DNA of 64,000 nucleotides, from contig NZ_LMNV01000003.1 of NCBI RefSeq assembly GCF_001423105.1, forward strand, positions 198,473 through 262,472, written 5' to 3'. The translations under genes were made by a program, and so were the position numbers. The notes under the pieces were generated by a model. That model was not told the DNA's origin, made no database searches, and was given only the letters and a program-made list of their open reading frames with translations. Shown in pieces: positions 8,641 to 17,841 of the stretch; within the stretch, counting starts at the first letter, position 1, and every line of letters starts with the position of its first letter. This DNA is from Frondihabitans sp. Leaf304 (lineage in GTDB: Bacteria; Actinomycetota; Actinomycetes; Actinomycetales; Microbacteriaceae).

Positions 8641-10970
8641 CCCGCGCGCACCACCCCTTCTCCACCTACCGTCTGCAGATCCGCGAGGCTTTCGACCTCG
8701 ACAAAGCCGCCGCCGTGACCAAGTATCTGAACGACTTGGGCGCCGACTGGGTCTACCTCTCACCCGTGCTCGAGGCGGAGCCGGGCAGCGACCACGGCTA
8801 CGACGTCGTCGACCACTCCCGGGTCGACCCGGCTCGGGGTGGCAGCGCCGGCCTGCAAAAGCTCTCCGACAGCGCGCACGGCCTGGGCCTCGGCGTCGTG
8901 ATCGACATCGTGCCGAACCACATGGGCGTCGCCACTCCGGCGTCGAACTCGTGGTGGTGGGACCTCTTGAAGCACGGTCAGGAGTCGCGCTACGCCACGG
9001 CGTTCGACGTCGACTGGACGGCAGGCGACAACAAGATCAGGATCCCGGTGCTCGGCGACGCGGGCGACGACCGTTTCGACGCTCTCGAGGTCGTCGGCGA
9101 CGAGCTCCACTACTACGACAACCGGTACCCGATCGCCCCCGGCACCGCTGCCGCCGGCGACTCGGCCGTCGACGTGCACAGCCGCCAGAACTACGAGCTG
9201 GTGCACTGGAAGCGCGCCGACTCCGAGCTGAATTACCGGCGTTTCTTCGCCGTGAACACCCTCGCCGGCATCCGGGTCGAAGAGGGCTGGGTCTTCGACG
9301 AGTCGCACGCCGAGATCGGTCGCTGGTTCCGCGAGGGGCTGGCCGACGGGCTCCGTGTCGACCACCCGGACGGCCTCGCCGATCCGGCTGGTTATCTCGA
9401 CCGCCTCGCCGAGCTGACGGGCGGCAAGCACGTGCTCGTGGAGAAGATCCTCGAGGGCGACGAAGAAATGCCGAGCGACTGGGCGACCGCCGGCACGACT
9501 GGCTACGACGCTCTCGGTGAGTACGAGCGAGTGCTCGTCGACCCCGACGGACGCGACGCACTCGGCGCGCTCGATTCCGCCCTCCGTTCGGAGCCCGCGG
9601 GCGAGTTCTCCTGGGAGGAGATGATCCTCGGCACCAAGCGGGGCATCGCGGACGGCATCCTCGGCAGCGAGATCCGGCGGCTCGCCAGGCTGCTCGGTGA
9701 GAGCGGCGCTCCGACGGATCCTCGGGTCGTCGACGCACTCGCCGAACTCGCCGCCGCCTTTCCCGTCTACCGCAGCTACCTGCCGCAGGGCGGCGAGCAA
9801 CTCGCCCGCGCCGCGGCAGCCGCCGGGGCCGCTCGCCCCGACCTGGCCGACGTGATCGCCACGGTCGTGGAGAGGCTCGGCGACCCGACCGACCCCGCGG
9901 CGATGCGGTTCCAGCAGACCAGCGGAATGGTGATGGCGAAGGGTGTCGAAGACACGGCGTTCTACCGCTACAGCCGACTCGTATCGCTCAACGAGGTCGG
10001 TGGCGAGCCGAACGTGTTCTCGTTCACGGCCGACGAGTTCCACGCTCGGCAGCAGCGTCGCCTCGCGACGTTCCCCCACGCGATGACGACCCTGTCGACG
10101 CACGACACGAAGCGGTCAGCCGACGTGCGCGCCCGCATCACGGTGCTCGCCGAGGTGGCCGACGAGTGGGCCGCGGCGCTCGAGCGACTGCGGCAACTCG
10201 CCCCCGTCGGCGACGGACCGTTCGAGAACCTCCTTTGGCAGAGCATCGTCGGCGTCTGGCCCGCTTCTCGTGAGCGCCTCCACGACTACGCCGAGAAGGC
10301 GTCACGCGAAGCCGACCTGTCGACGCACTGGACGGCTCCCGACGAGGAGTTCGAGAAGCGGATGCACGCGCTGGTCGACGCCTGCTTCGACGACGACCGG
10401 GTCGCGAGTGAGCTGGAGCGCATCGTCGAGGTCGTCCGGAGCGCCGGGTGGTCGAACTCGCTCGCCCTCGCGGCCTTGCAGCTCACCGGCCCGGGAGCAC
10501 CCGACGTCTATCAGGGAGGCGAGCTGTGGGATTACTCGCTCGTCGACCCCGATAACCGTCGCGAGGTCGACTTCGACGAGCGCCGCCGCATCCTGGCGGC
10601 CATCTCGGCCGGCGAGACCCCTCCCGTCGACGAGACCGGCGCTGCCAAGCTGCTGCTGACGCACCGGGCTCTGACCCTCCGACGTGACCGGCCCGAACTG
10701 TTCGAGCGCTACGTTCCCCTACCTGTCTTCGGCGAGGCGGCCTCGAATGCCGTCGCGATCGACCGCGGTGGCGCCGTCGTCGTTGCGACGCGCCTTCCGG
10801 TCGGTCTTCGCGAATCCGGCGGCTGGCGGGGCACCGAGCTCCACCTGCCCGCGGGCGACCGTGTCGACGCGCTCACCGGGCGACGCTTTACCGGCTCTCG
10901 CATCGCCCTGTCCGACCTCCTGGCGACCTACCCCGTCGCCCTGCTGATTCCTGCCCCTCAGAAAGGCTGA
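8637..10970 (+). CDS. treY: Maltooligosyl trehalose synthase TreY
   Basis: This 777-residue GH13 enzyme isomerises the reducing-end alpha-1,4 bond of maltodextrins to alpha,alpha-1,1, giving maltooligosyl trehalose. It opens with STYRLQIREAFDLDKAA, typical of TreY, and has DIVPNHMG, the nucleophile Asp242 in GLRVDHPDGL, and Glu269 in HVLVEKILEG. The C-terminal GAPDVYQGGELWD segment is also family-specific. The length is slightly under the usual 780-850 residues. It overlaps glgX by 4 bp and is followed after one base by treZ. Confidence 0.96.
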   Translation: MTRAHHPFSTYRLQIREAFDLDKAAAVTKYLNDLGADWVYLSPVLEAEPGSDHGYDVVDHSRVDPARGGSAGLQKLSDSAHGLGLGVVIDIVPNHMGVATPASNSWWWDLLKHGQESRYATAFDVDWTAGDNKIRIPVLGDAGDDRFDALEVVGDELHYYDNRYPIAPGTAAAGDSAVDVHSRQNYELVHWKRADSELNYRRFFAVNTLAGIRVEEGWVFDESHAEIGRWFREGLADGLRVDHPDGLADPAGYLDRLAELTGGKHVLVEKILEGDEEMPSDWATAGTTGYDALGEYERVLVDPDGRDALGALDSALRSEPAGEFSWEEMILGTKRGIADGILGSEIRRLARLLGESGAPTDPRVVDALAELAAAFPVYRSYLPQGGEQLARAAAAAGAARPDLADVIATVVERLGDPTDPAAMRFQQTSGMVMAKGVEDTAFYRYSRLVSLNEVGGEPNVFSFTADEFHARQQRRLATFPHAMTTLSTHDTKRSADVRARITVLAEVADEWAAALERLRQLAPVGDGPFENLLWQSIVGVWPASRERLHDYAEKASREADLSTHWTAPDEEFEKRMHALVDACFDDDRVASELERIVEVVRSAGWSNSLALAALQLTGPGAPDVYQGGELWDYSLVDPDNRREVDFDERRRILAAISAGETPPVDETGAAKLLLTHRALTLRRDRPELFERYVPLPVFGEAASNAVAIDRGGAVVVATRLPVGLRESGGWRGTELHLPAGDRVDALTGRRFTGSRIALSDLLATYPVALLIPAPQKG

Positions 10971-10971
10971 C

Positions 10972-12717
10972 GTGGCTCTCTACGACGTCTGGGCCCCCGA
11001 GCCCTCCCGTGTCCGACTCCAGCTCGACGGCACCGTGCACGAACTGGCCCGAGGCGACGATGGCTGGTGGCGCGCGCCCGCCGACCTCGACCGCAGCCCA
11101 GGTCATCGCTACGGATTCCTGCTCGACGACGCCGAGACGCCCGTGCCCGACCCTCGGTCGCTGAGCCAGCCCGACGGCGTCCACGGGTTGAGCGAGACGT
11201 TCGACGCGACGACGTTCGCCTGGACCGACTCCGACTGGAAGGGCCGCCCGCTCGCCGGATCGGTGATCTACGAGCTGCACATCGGCACGTTCACCCCCGA
11301 TGGAACGCTCGACTCGGCCATCGACAGGCTCGATCACCTAGTCGACCTGGGTGTCGACCTGGTCGAGGTGCTGCCGGTCAACGCGTTCAACGGCACGCAC
11401 AACTGGGGCTACGACGGCGTCGACTGGTTCGCGGTCACCGAGAACTACGGCGGCCCGGCGGCCTATCAGCGCTTCGTCGACGCGGCTCACGCGCGGGGCC
11501 TCGGCGTCGTCCAAGACGTCGTCTACAACCACCTGGGCCCTTCGGGAAACTATCTGCCGCAGTTCGGCCCCTACCTGACCGACAAGCACGCCTCCACCTG
11601 GGGCACCGGAGTCAACCTCGACGACGCCGGCTCCGACGAGGTGCGCAGCTACATCTCCGACAACACGATGCTCTGGCTCGATACCTTCCACGTCGACGGC
11701 CTGCGTCTCGATGCCGTTCACGCGCTGGTCGACGACTCGCCGGTGCACCTGCTCGAAGAGCTCGCGATCCGCACCGATCACCTCGAAGCCGTCTCGGGTC
11801 GCAGCAAGTGGCTCATCGCCGAGAGCGACAAGAACGACGCCTCGCTCGTCACCCCGCGCGAGGCGGCCGGTCGATCCGGTGCCGCGTTCGGAATCGACGC
11901 GCAGTGGTCCGACGACTTCCACCACTCGGTGCACGTCGCCCTGACCGGCGAGACCACCGGCTACTACGCCGACTTCGAGCGTCTCGCCGCCCTCAAGAAA
12001 GTGCTGACTCGCGGTTTCTTCCACGATGGCACCTGGTCGTCGTTCCGCGAGACGTATCACGGCCGTCCCATCGACACCGAGCGCATGCCCGCCTGGCGTC
12101 TCGTGGTCGCGAACCAGAACCACGACCAGATCGGCAACCGCGCCATCGGCGACCGGCTCGCTGCGACCCTCGACGAAGGGCAGCTCGTCATCGCGGCGGC
12201 GCTCACCCTCCTGTCGCCCTACACGCCGATGCTCTTCATGGGCGAGGAGTGGGCCGCCTCGACGCCGTGGCAGTTCTTCACGTCGCACCCCGAGCCCGAC
12301 CTGGGTGAGGCCACCGCGAAGGGGCGCATCGCCGAATTCGCCAAGATGGGATGGGACCCGAGCGTCGTGCCGGATCCTCAGGCCCCTTCGACCTTCACCG
12401 ACTCGAAGCTCGATTGGAGCGAACTCGCCTCAGGGCGCCACGCGACGGTATTCGAAGCGTACAAGCGGCTGACAGCCCTTCGTCGCGCCGAACCCGAGCT
12501 CGTCGACCCCGCGCTTGCCGGCGTGGCGGTCGACTACTCCGAAGACGAGCGGTGGCTCGTGCTGAAACGCGGCTCGCTGCGCATCGCCGTCAACTTCGGC
12601 GAGGATCCCACAGAGCTCCCGATCGAATCGAGCGCCGTGCTCTTTGCGAGTGACGAGTCGATCGTCTCCGGCCCGGCGCTCCGCCTGCCCGGGCATTCGG
12701 TCGCCGTGGTGCGATAA
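10972..12717 (+). CDS. treZ: Maltooligosyltrehalose trehalohydrolase TreZ
   Basis: This 581-residue GH13 enzyme releases trehalose from maltooligosyl trehalose made by TreY. An N-terminal beta domain (about 1-90) precedes the barrel with YELHIGTFTPDGT, VVYNHLGPSGNY, the nucleophile Asp247 in GLRLDAVHA, Glu284 in WLIAESD, and NHDQIGNRA. The start is GTG, one base after the treY stop. Trehalose is a compatible solute and, in actinobacteria, a precursor of surface glycolipids. Confidence 0.96.
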   Translation: MALYDVWAPEPSRVRLQLDGTVHELARGDDGWWRAPADLDRSPGHRYGFLLDDAETPVPDPRSLSQPDGVHGLSETFDATTFAWTDSDWKGRPLAGSVIYELHIGTFTPDGTLDSAIDRLDHLVDLGVDLVEVLPVNAFNGTHNWGYDGVDWFAVTENYGGPAAYQRFVDAAHARGLGVVQDVVYNHLGPSGNYLPQFGPYLTDKHASTWGTGVNLDDAGSDEVRSYISDNTMLWLDTFHVDGLRLDAVHALVDDSPVHLLEELAIRTDHLEAVSGRSKWLIAESDKNDASLVTPREAAGRSGAAFGIDAQWSDDFHHSVHVALTGETTGYYADFERLAALKKVLTRGFFHDGTWSSFRETYHGRPIDTERMPAWRLVVANQNHDQIGNRAIGDRLAATLDEGQLVIAAALTLLSPYTPMLFMGEEWAASTPWQFFTSHPEPDLGEATAKGRIAEFAKMGWDPSVVPDPQAPSTFTDSKLDWSELASGRHATVFEAYKRLTALRRAEPELVDPALAGVAVDYSEDERWLVLKRGSLRIAVNFGEDPTELPIESSAVLFASDESIVSGPALRLPGHSVAVVR

Positions 12718-12733
12718 GCAGAAGGCAGTACTC

Positions 12734-12762
12734 TTGTAGGAGAAATATCAATAAGGCATAAT
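12734..12762 (+). promoter_or_regulatory. Sigma-70-type promoter of the tandem acyltransferase operon
   Basis: TTGTAG (12734-12739) and CATAAT (12757-12762) are separated by exactly 17 bp in an AT-rich island within GC-rich surroundings. The -10 is embedded in the 10-mer ATAAGGCATA (12751-12760), which recurs on the other strand in the promoter region of the XRE regulator at 63354-63363. That suggests an operator overlapping the -10. Confidence 0.7.
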
Positions 12763-12796
12763 AGAACCGCCCGTAACCCGATCGGACGGAATTCTT

Positions 12797-14959
12797 GTGC
12801 CTTCTCTTTCGCGACTTCCCCAGCGCCCAACCGCACCCGGCCACCGCAGCGACATCCAAGTTCTCCGTGCCGTCGCCGTCGTAGCCGTCTTCGCCGACCA
12901 CCTCCTCGCCTTCCCCGGCGGGGGGTTCTTGGGCGTCGACGTCTTCTTCGTGCTTTCCGGGTTCCTGATCACCGGGCTCCTCCTCCGCGAGCACGCCTCC
13001 ACCGGCCGCATCTCGCTCCGGCGCTTCTTCGTCCGGCGCGTCAAACGACTGGCGCCCGCGGCGCTTCTCGTGCTCGGGGTCACGGTCGCGGTGTCCGCTC
13101 TCGTGTTCAACGCGGTCCGCGCGTCGTCGATCCTGACTGATGCCCTGTGGGCCTCCCTCTTCGGGGCGAACTGGCGATTCGGCAGTGTCGGAACCGATTA
13201 CTTCGCCGCCGACACCCCCGTCTCCCCGCTGCAGCACTTCTGGTCGCTCTCGGTCGAGGAGCAGTTCTACCTCGTCTGGCCGCTCGCCCTCATCCTCCTG
13301 CTCGCCCTCGGCCGCGCGTTCAACGCTCGCGGGCGCACGGCGCTGGTCGCCGGCGGGCTGGCGGCCCTGGTCGCGGCCTCGTTCGTCTGCGCCCTCGTGA
13401 CGACCGGCGAGAATCTGACTTCCGCCTACTTCTCCACGTTCGCCCGGGCATGGGAGATCGGGGCCGGTGCCCTTCTCGCCACGCTGACGCCGCTCCTCGG
13501 GCGCATTCCCGACCGAGTGCGACCGGCCCTGGGCTTTCTCGGCTGCGCCGGCATTCTCGGCTCGTTCGTGATGATCGACGAGGCGTTCCCCGTGCCCGGC
13601 CCGTGGTCGCTTGCTCCCGTGATCGCCACGCTCGTCGTCCTGGCCGCAGGAACGGGTCGGGCAGACCCCGATCTCGCCGTGGTCCCCTTCGAGACCAACC
13701 GGGTGGTCGGGTACGTCGGAGACATCTCGTACTCGCTCTACCTCTGGCACTTCCCCGTCATCATCGTGCTCGCGTCGGTGTTGCCGAGCGGCCCTTTCGA
13801 GCTGGTCGCCGCTGCCGTGCTTTCGATCGGGTTCGCGATCGGCTCGTACCACCTGGTCGAGCGCCCCCTGCTCCTGTCTCCCCTCTTCACATCCGGGCCG
13901 GGCGTCCGTGCCCGATGGCGCTCCTGGCTCGCCGATGTGCGGCCCACCTACCGTCGCGGCAGCCTCGGTCTCCTCGCCGGCCTCGCTGTGATCCTGTCGG
14001 GTGCCGCGGTGGTCGGCTCGGTCCCGGTCACGCCCGCGTTGCCTCCCGAGCTCGCCCAGGCCTCTGAGACGGAACCCGACGCCTCGACCGCGGGGCCCGA
14101 CGTCACGGCCCTCCAGAAGAAGATCGAGGCATCGCTCAAGCTGACCTCCTGGCCCACGACAGACCCCAGCATCGAGCAGGTCTTGGCGGGTGATACCGGT
14201 GCCGACGCCGAGGTGGATGCCGCGTACCACTGTTCGGCCGTGACGGGGTCTCTCACCTCGACAACTGATCCCGCCTGCTCCTTCGGACCCTCCGATGCAC
14301 CCAAGACCGCCTTCGTCGTCGGCGATTCCATGGCCGCTTTCGGATTCCCCGGCCTCGCCGACATCGTCTCCGACCCGAAGTCGGGATGGAAGCTGCAGAA
14401 CGTCTCGAAATTCGCCTGCCCCTACGTCGACCTCGACGTCTCGTTCGACGGGACGGAAGACAGCTGCCTGCAGCACAAAGAGGCCGTCCTCGACGCCATT
14501 CGGAGTGCCGAGCCTGACATGGTCATCGTCTCGAACGCGTACACCGAAGCCAAAGACCGAAACGGCAAAGCCATCAGCGCGGCCGACTGGGACGCCGCGA
14601 CAAAGCGGGCTCTCACAGAGTTGGCGAAGTCGACCGACAAACTGGTGATCCTGTCGCCACCGCCCGCAGAGCAGAACATCAAGACGTGCTACACCCCGTC
14701 GAGCACCCCCGGCAACTGCCTCTCGCACGTCGTCGGCACCTGGCAGCATCGAGCCGCGTCTGACCAAGCTCTGATGCGCACCCTCAAGGGCTCGTGGATC
14801 GACAGCAGGCCCCTCTTCTGCGCGTACGACCTGTGCCCGGCCGTCATCGCTTCGACGGTGGTTCGGATGGACTTCAACCACATCACCCCGGGCGCGGCCC
14901 ACCTGACTTCGGCGGCTCTGGCCGAGCTCCTCCGCAAAGCCGACCTCCTCAGCGCATGA
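12797..14959 (+). CDS. Membrane acyltransferase-3/SGNH protein, paralogue 2
   Basis: This 720-residue protein is a paralogue of the 312-2465 gene with the same domain order. Its acyltransferase-3 domain has RSDIQVLRAVAV, His35 and GVDVFFVLSGFLITG. A poorly conserved linker leads to a C-terminal SGNH-like domain with GDS (Ser511) and DFNH (Asp692/His695). It probably transfers acyl groups to a cell-surface glycan; the acceptor is unknown. The GTG start at 12797 gives the expected N-terminus, but no strong ribosome-binding site is seen. It overlaps the next paralogue by 4 bp. Confidence 0.88.
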   Translation: MPSLSRLPQRPTAPGHRSDIQVLRAVAVVAVFADHLLAFPGGGFLGVDVFFVLSGFLITGLLLREHASTGRISLRRFFVRRVKRLAPAALLVLGVTVAVSALVFNAVRASSILTDALWASLFGANWRFGSVGTDYFAADTPVSPLQHFWSLSVEEQFYLVWPLALILLLALGRAFNARGRTALVAGGLAALVAASFVCALVTTGENLTSAYFSTFARAWEIGAGALLATLTPLLGRIPDRVRPALGFLGCAGILGSFVMIDEAFPVPGPWSLAPVIATLVVLAAGTGRADPDLAVVPFETNRVVGYVGDISYSLYLWHFPVIIVLASVLPSGPFELVAAAVLSIGFAIGSYHLVERPLLLSPLFTSGPGVRARWRSWLADVRPTYRRGSLGLLAGLAVILSGAAVVGSVPVTPALPPELAQASETEPDASTAGPDVTALQKKIEASLKLTSWPTTDPSIEQVLAGDTGADAEVDAAYHCSAVTGSLTSTTDPACSFGPSDAPKTAFVVGDSMAAFGFPGLADIVSDPKSGWKLQNVSKFACPYVDLDVSFDGTEDSCLQHKEAVLDAIRSAEPDMVIVSNAYTEAKDRNGKAISAADWDAATKRALTELAKSTDKLVILSPPPAEQNIKTCYTPSSTPGNCLSHVVGTWQHRAASDQALMRTLKGSWIDSRPLFCAYDLCPAVIASTVVRMDFNHITPGAAHLTSAALAELLRKADLLSA

Positions 14960-17079
14960 AGCAGCGTCAGTCAGTCACGCATCGCCGCCGCGACATTCAG
15001 GCGCTCCGGGCCCTCGCGGTCTCCGCGGTCTTCGCCAACCACCTCACGGATCGTCCTGCCGGGGGCTTTCTCGGCGTCGACGTCTTCTTCGTCGTCTCGG
15101 GCTTTCTGATCACCGGTCTCCTCCTCCGCGAGCACCGCACGACTGGGCGCATCGCTCTCGTCGCGTTTGCCATTCGACGAATCGTGCGGCTCGCACCGGC
15201 GGCATTCCTCGTCCTTCTCGCAACCGTCGCCCTCTCGGTCTTCGTCTTCAGCCCCTCCCGTCTGGCGTCGATCTCCGTCGACGCGGTCTGGGCTGCCCTG
15301 GCCGCAGCCAACTGGCGATTCTCGACAGACGGCACCGACTACTTCGCAGCGGCATGGGCGATCTCGCCGCTCCAGCACTACTGGTCGCTGGCTGTGGAGG
15401 AGCAGTTCTACCTGGTCTGGCCACTCCTGCTGGTTCTGCTCCTGTTCGTCGGCGGCCGAGTGGGCGGCCGGGGCCGCGGCGCCATCCTCGTCTTAGGTAT
15501 CGCGGCCGTGACGCTGGGTTCCTTCGTCGTAGCGCTAGACCTCACTGCCGATCACCCCAGCGAGGCGTACTTCTCGACGTTCGCCCGGGTGTGGGAGCTC
15601 GGGGCGGGCGCTCTCCTCGCGGTCGTGGCACCGTGCCTGGCCAGGATTCCCCACTTCGCCCGCCTCCCCCTTCGACTTGCGGGCCTCGCGGGCCTCGCGG
15701 GGATCCTCGCATCATTCCTCCTGATCCCGGCATCGTTCCCGGTGCCGGGGCCCTGGTCACTCGCGCCGGTGGCCGCAACGATCCTCGTCATCGCTGCCGG
15801 CACCGGACGAGATTCAGCCCCTCTTCGACCGATTCCCCTTCGGATCGACCAAGGAGTCGTCGCACTCGGAGACATGTCGTATTCGCTCTATCTCTGGCAC
15901 TTCCCCGTCATCGTCCTGTTGGAGTCGTCGATGGGGCGATCCGTCTGGATCATCCTTCCCGCGACCGCTCTCACTTTTGCCCTATCGCTCGCCACCTACC
16001 GCCTCGTCGAGCGTCCCCTCATTGCGTCGCCGATCGGCTCCGTGGGCCGCGGAGTCAAATCGACCTGGCGAGACTGGCGCCGGTCCGTCCGGGCGACCTA
16101 CCGACGGGGCCTCCCCATCGTCGCCGCCGGCGTCACCATTGTCGCTACCGCCGCGGGCCTCTTCATCGCGCATCCGCCTCAACCGCCGACACTTCCCGAA
16201 CAGACGGCGTCAGATGCAGCCCTCGCCCAGAGAGAACCGGAGCGGGCTGTACTTCGTGACCGCATCATCGCCTCCCTTCGAGAGTCGACATGGCCCGACG
16301 TGAAGCCGAGCATGGAGACCATCCTGGCGAACTCGTATGCCACAGACCTCATCAACGGGTCGCCCGAGGGGAAGTACTACCGGTGCTCGACGAAGACCTC
16401 CGGATCAGAGGTCAGCCCCGACTGTCTGTTCGGGCCTCGGAATGCCCCTCGACTTGCCTTCGTGCTGGGTGACTCCATGGCGGCGTTCGAGTTTCCCGGC
16501 CTCGGTCAGTTTGTCGAAGCCTCCGGCTCGAAATGGAAAATCCAGAACGCTTCGAAGGTCTCGTGCCCAATCGGAGACAACACCGACACGAGCGAGGAAT
16601 GCCTCAAGCACCGGGCTGCGGTCGAAAAGGCGATCAGGGCGACGCACCCCGACGTGGTCTTCATCTCCAATATCTACGGCGACTCGAACGACCCGGAGAA
16701 AGAGCGGGCTTCCCACCGGGCGATCGCAGGGGCCGTCTCCCGCATCGCGCGCTACACCGAGAAGATCGTGCTCCTGGCTCCCCCTCCGTCGCAGAACAAC
16801 ATTCGCAACTGCTTCACTCGCTTCAGCACTCCGAGCAGTTGCCTGAGCCGCGTCACCGACGGCTGGAAGGCTCGCGCTCGGTTCGAATCAGCCCTGGCTC
16901 GGTCTCTTGGTGGCGTGTGGATCGACAGTCGCCCGCTGTACTGCGCCTACGACCTCTGCCCCGCCATCATCGGCACGACGCCGGTGCGCTACGACTTCAA
17001 CCATCTGACCCCCGAGGCAGCGCACCTGACGTCGCCCGCCCTCATCGAAACGCTGAACGACGCAGGAGTCCTCGACTGA
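14956..17079 (+). CDS. Membrane acyltransferase-3/SGNH protein, paralogue 3
   Basis: This 707-residue protein is translationally coupled to the preceding paralogue through ATGA at 14956-14959. The frame is open upstream, but homology begins exactly at this ATG. It has RRDIQALRALAV, His29, GVDVFFVVSGFLITG, many membrane helices, and a C-terminal SGNH-like domain with GDS (Ser507) and DFNH (Asp680/His683). The C-terminal domains of paralogues 2 and 3 look closer to each other (FNH, CAYDLCP) than to paralogue 1 (LNH). That suggests a duplication of this pair after an earlier split. The acceptor is unknown. Confidence 0.88.
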   Translation: MKQRQSVTHRRRDIQALRALAVSAVFANHLTDRPAGGFLGVDVFFVVSGFLITGLLLREHRTTGRIALVAFAIRRIVRLAPAAFLVLLATVALSVFVFSPSRLASISVDAVWAALAAANWRFSTDGTDYFAAAWAISPLQHYWSLAVEEQFYLVWPLLLVLLLFVGGRVGGRGRGAILVLGIAAVTLGSFVVALDLTADHPSEAYFSTFARVWELGAGALLAVVAPCLARIPHFARLPLRLAGLAGLAGILASFLLIPASFPVPGPWSLAPVAATILVIAAGTGRDSAPLRPIPLRIDQGVVALGDMSYSLYLWHFPVIVLLESSMGRSVWIILPATALTFALSLATYRLVERPLIASPIGSVGRGVKSTWRDWRRSVRATYRRGLPIVAAGVTIVATAAGLFIAHPPQPPTLPEQTASDAALAQREPERAVLRDRIIASLRESTWPDVKPSMETILANSYATDLINGSPEGKYYRCSTKTSGSEVSPDCLFGPRNAPRLAFVLGDSMAAFEFPGLGQFVEASGSKWKIQNASKVSCPIGDNTDTSEECLKHRAAVEKAIRATHPDVVFISNIYGDSNDPEKERASHRAIAGAVSRIARYTEKIVLLAPPPSQNNIRNCFTRFSTPSSCLSRVTDGWKARARFESALARSLGGVWIDSRPLYCAYDLCPAIIGTTPVRYDFNHLTPEAAHLTSPALIETLNDAGVLD

Positions 17080-17110
17080 GCCGCGACGACGGCGCACCCG
17101 AACGGGCGCG

Positions 17111-17773
17111 CTACTCCGAGCGGGCCGACACGTAGGTGTCGACGTACTCCTGGGGAGTGAGCTTCTGCACCGCCGCCATAATCTCGTCGGTGACCGCACG
17201 CAGCCGCGCCGCGTCGTAGTCGCCCGTCACCTTCTCGAACGTCAGGGGCTTCCCGAAGGTGACGGTGACCCGGGCCCGTCGAGGGAGCTTGGATCCCTTG
17301 ACCATCACCCCGTCGCTACCGACGATGCCGAAGGGCACGACCGGCACTCCGGAGGAGAGCACGAGACGGGCCACCCCGGTGCGGCCCTTGTGGAGCTTGC
17401 CGTCGCGGCTGCGTGACCCCTCGGGGTAGATGCCCAGCGCGCCGCCTCGCTCGAGCACACCGATTCCGGTATCGAGCGCTGCCTTCGACGCCGACCCGCC
17501 GGCCCGGTCGATCGGGAGCTGCCCGATCTGCGTCAGGAACCAGCCGAGCAGACGCCCGCCGAATCCGGTCTTCGTGAAGTAGTCGCTGCCGGTCAGGTAG
17601 GTCATCGGCCGGTTGGCCGCCCCCGGCACGAACACGGAGTCGATGAACGCGATGTGGTTGCCCGCGATGATGACGCCGCCGCGTTTCGGGATGTTCTCGA
17701 GACCGACGACCCGCGTCCGGAAGAAGAGGAACATCACCGGGCGGACTGCGAAGAAGCGGAAGAAGCGATACAC
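17111..17773 (-). CDS. PlsC-type 1-acyl-glycerol-3-phosphate acyltransferase
   Basis: This 220-residue protein has the acyltransferase block I NHIAFID (His40, Asp45) and block III YPEGSRSRDG (Glu118), with the usual distance between them and a hydrophobic N-terminus for membrane association. Family members acylate lysophosphatidate or related lysolipids in phospholipid synthesis. Which of several actinobacterial PlsC paralogues this is cannot be told. The start is GTG at 17773. The gene ends 31 bp from the convergent acyltransferase-3 gene and may be unrelated to it despite the similar name. Confidence 0.85.
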   Translation of the reverse strand: MYRFFRFFAVRPVMFLFFRTRVVGLENIPKRGGVIIAGNHIAFIDSVFVPGAANRPMTYLTGSDYFTKTGFGGRLLGWFLTQIGQLPIDRAGGSASKAALDTGIGVLERGGALGIYPEGSRSRDGKLHKGRTGVARLVLSSGVPVVPFGIVGSDGVMVKGSKLPRRARVTVTFGKPLTFEKVTGDYDAARLRAVTDEIMAAVQKLTPQEYVDTYVSARSE

Positions 17774-17841
17774 GAGGCCACTGTAGACGGCGGGCGGCCG
17801 CTGACGGTCACGGCGCGAGGGGTGGCTGGTTCGCCGAAGCG

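Noticed and set aside
6478-8763. Very long open frame (761 codons) on the minus strand opposite glgX
   Set aside because: It is rich in Val, Asp, Glu and Arg, as expected from the antisense of a GC-rich gene. It covers the riboswitch leader and the well-supported glgX, and has no recognisable domain.
12590-14902. Minus-strand open frame of 770 codons opposite the second acyltransferase
   Set aside because: It is an antisense artefact: low-complexity Gly/Arg/Glu/Asp composition, no motifs, and a strong promoter and coding gene on the other strand.
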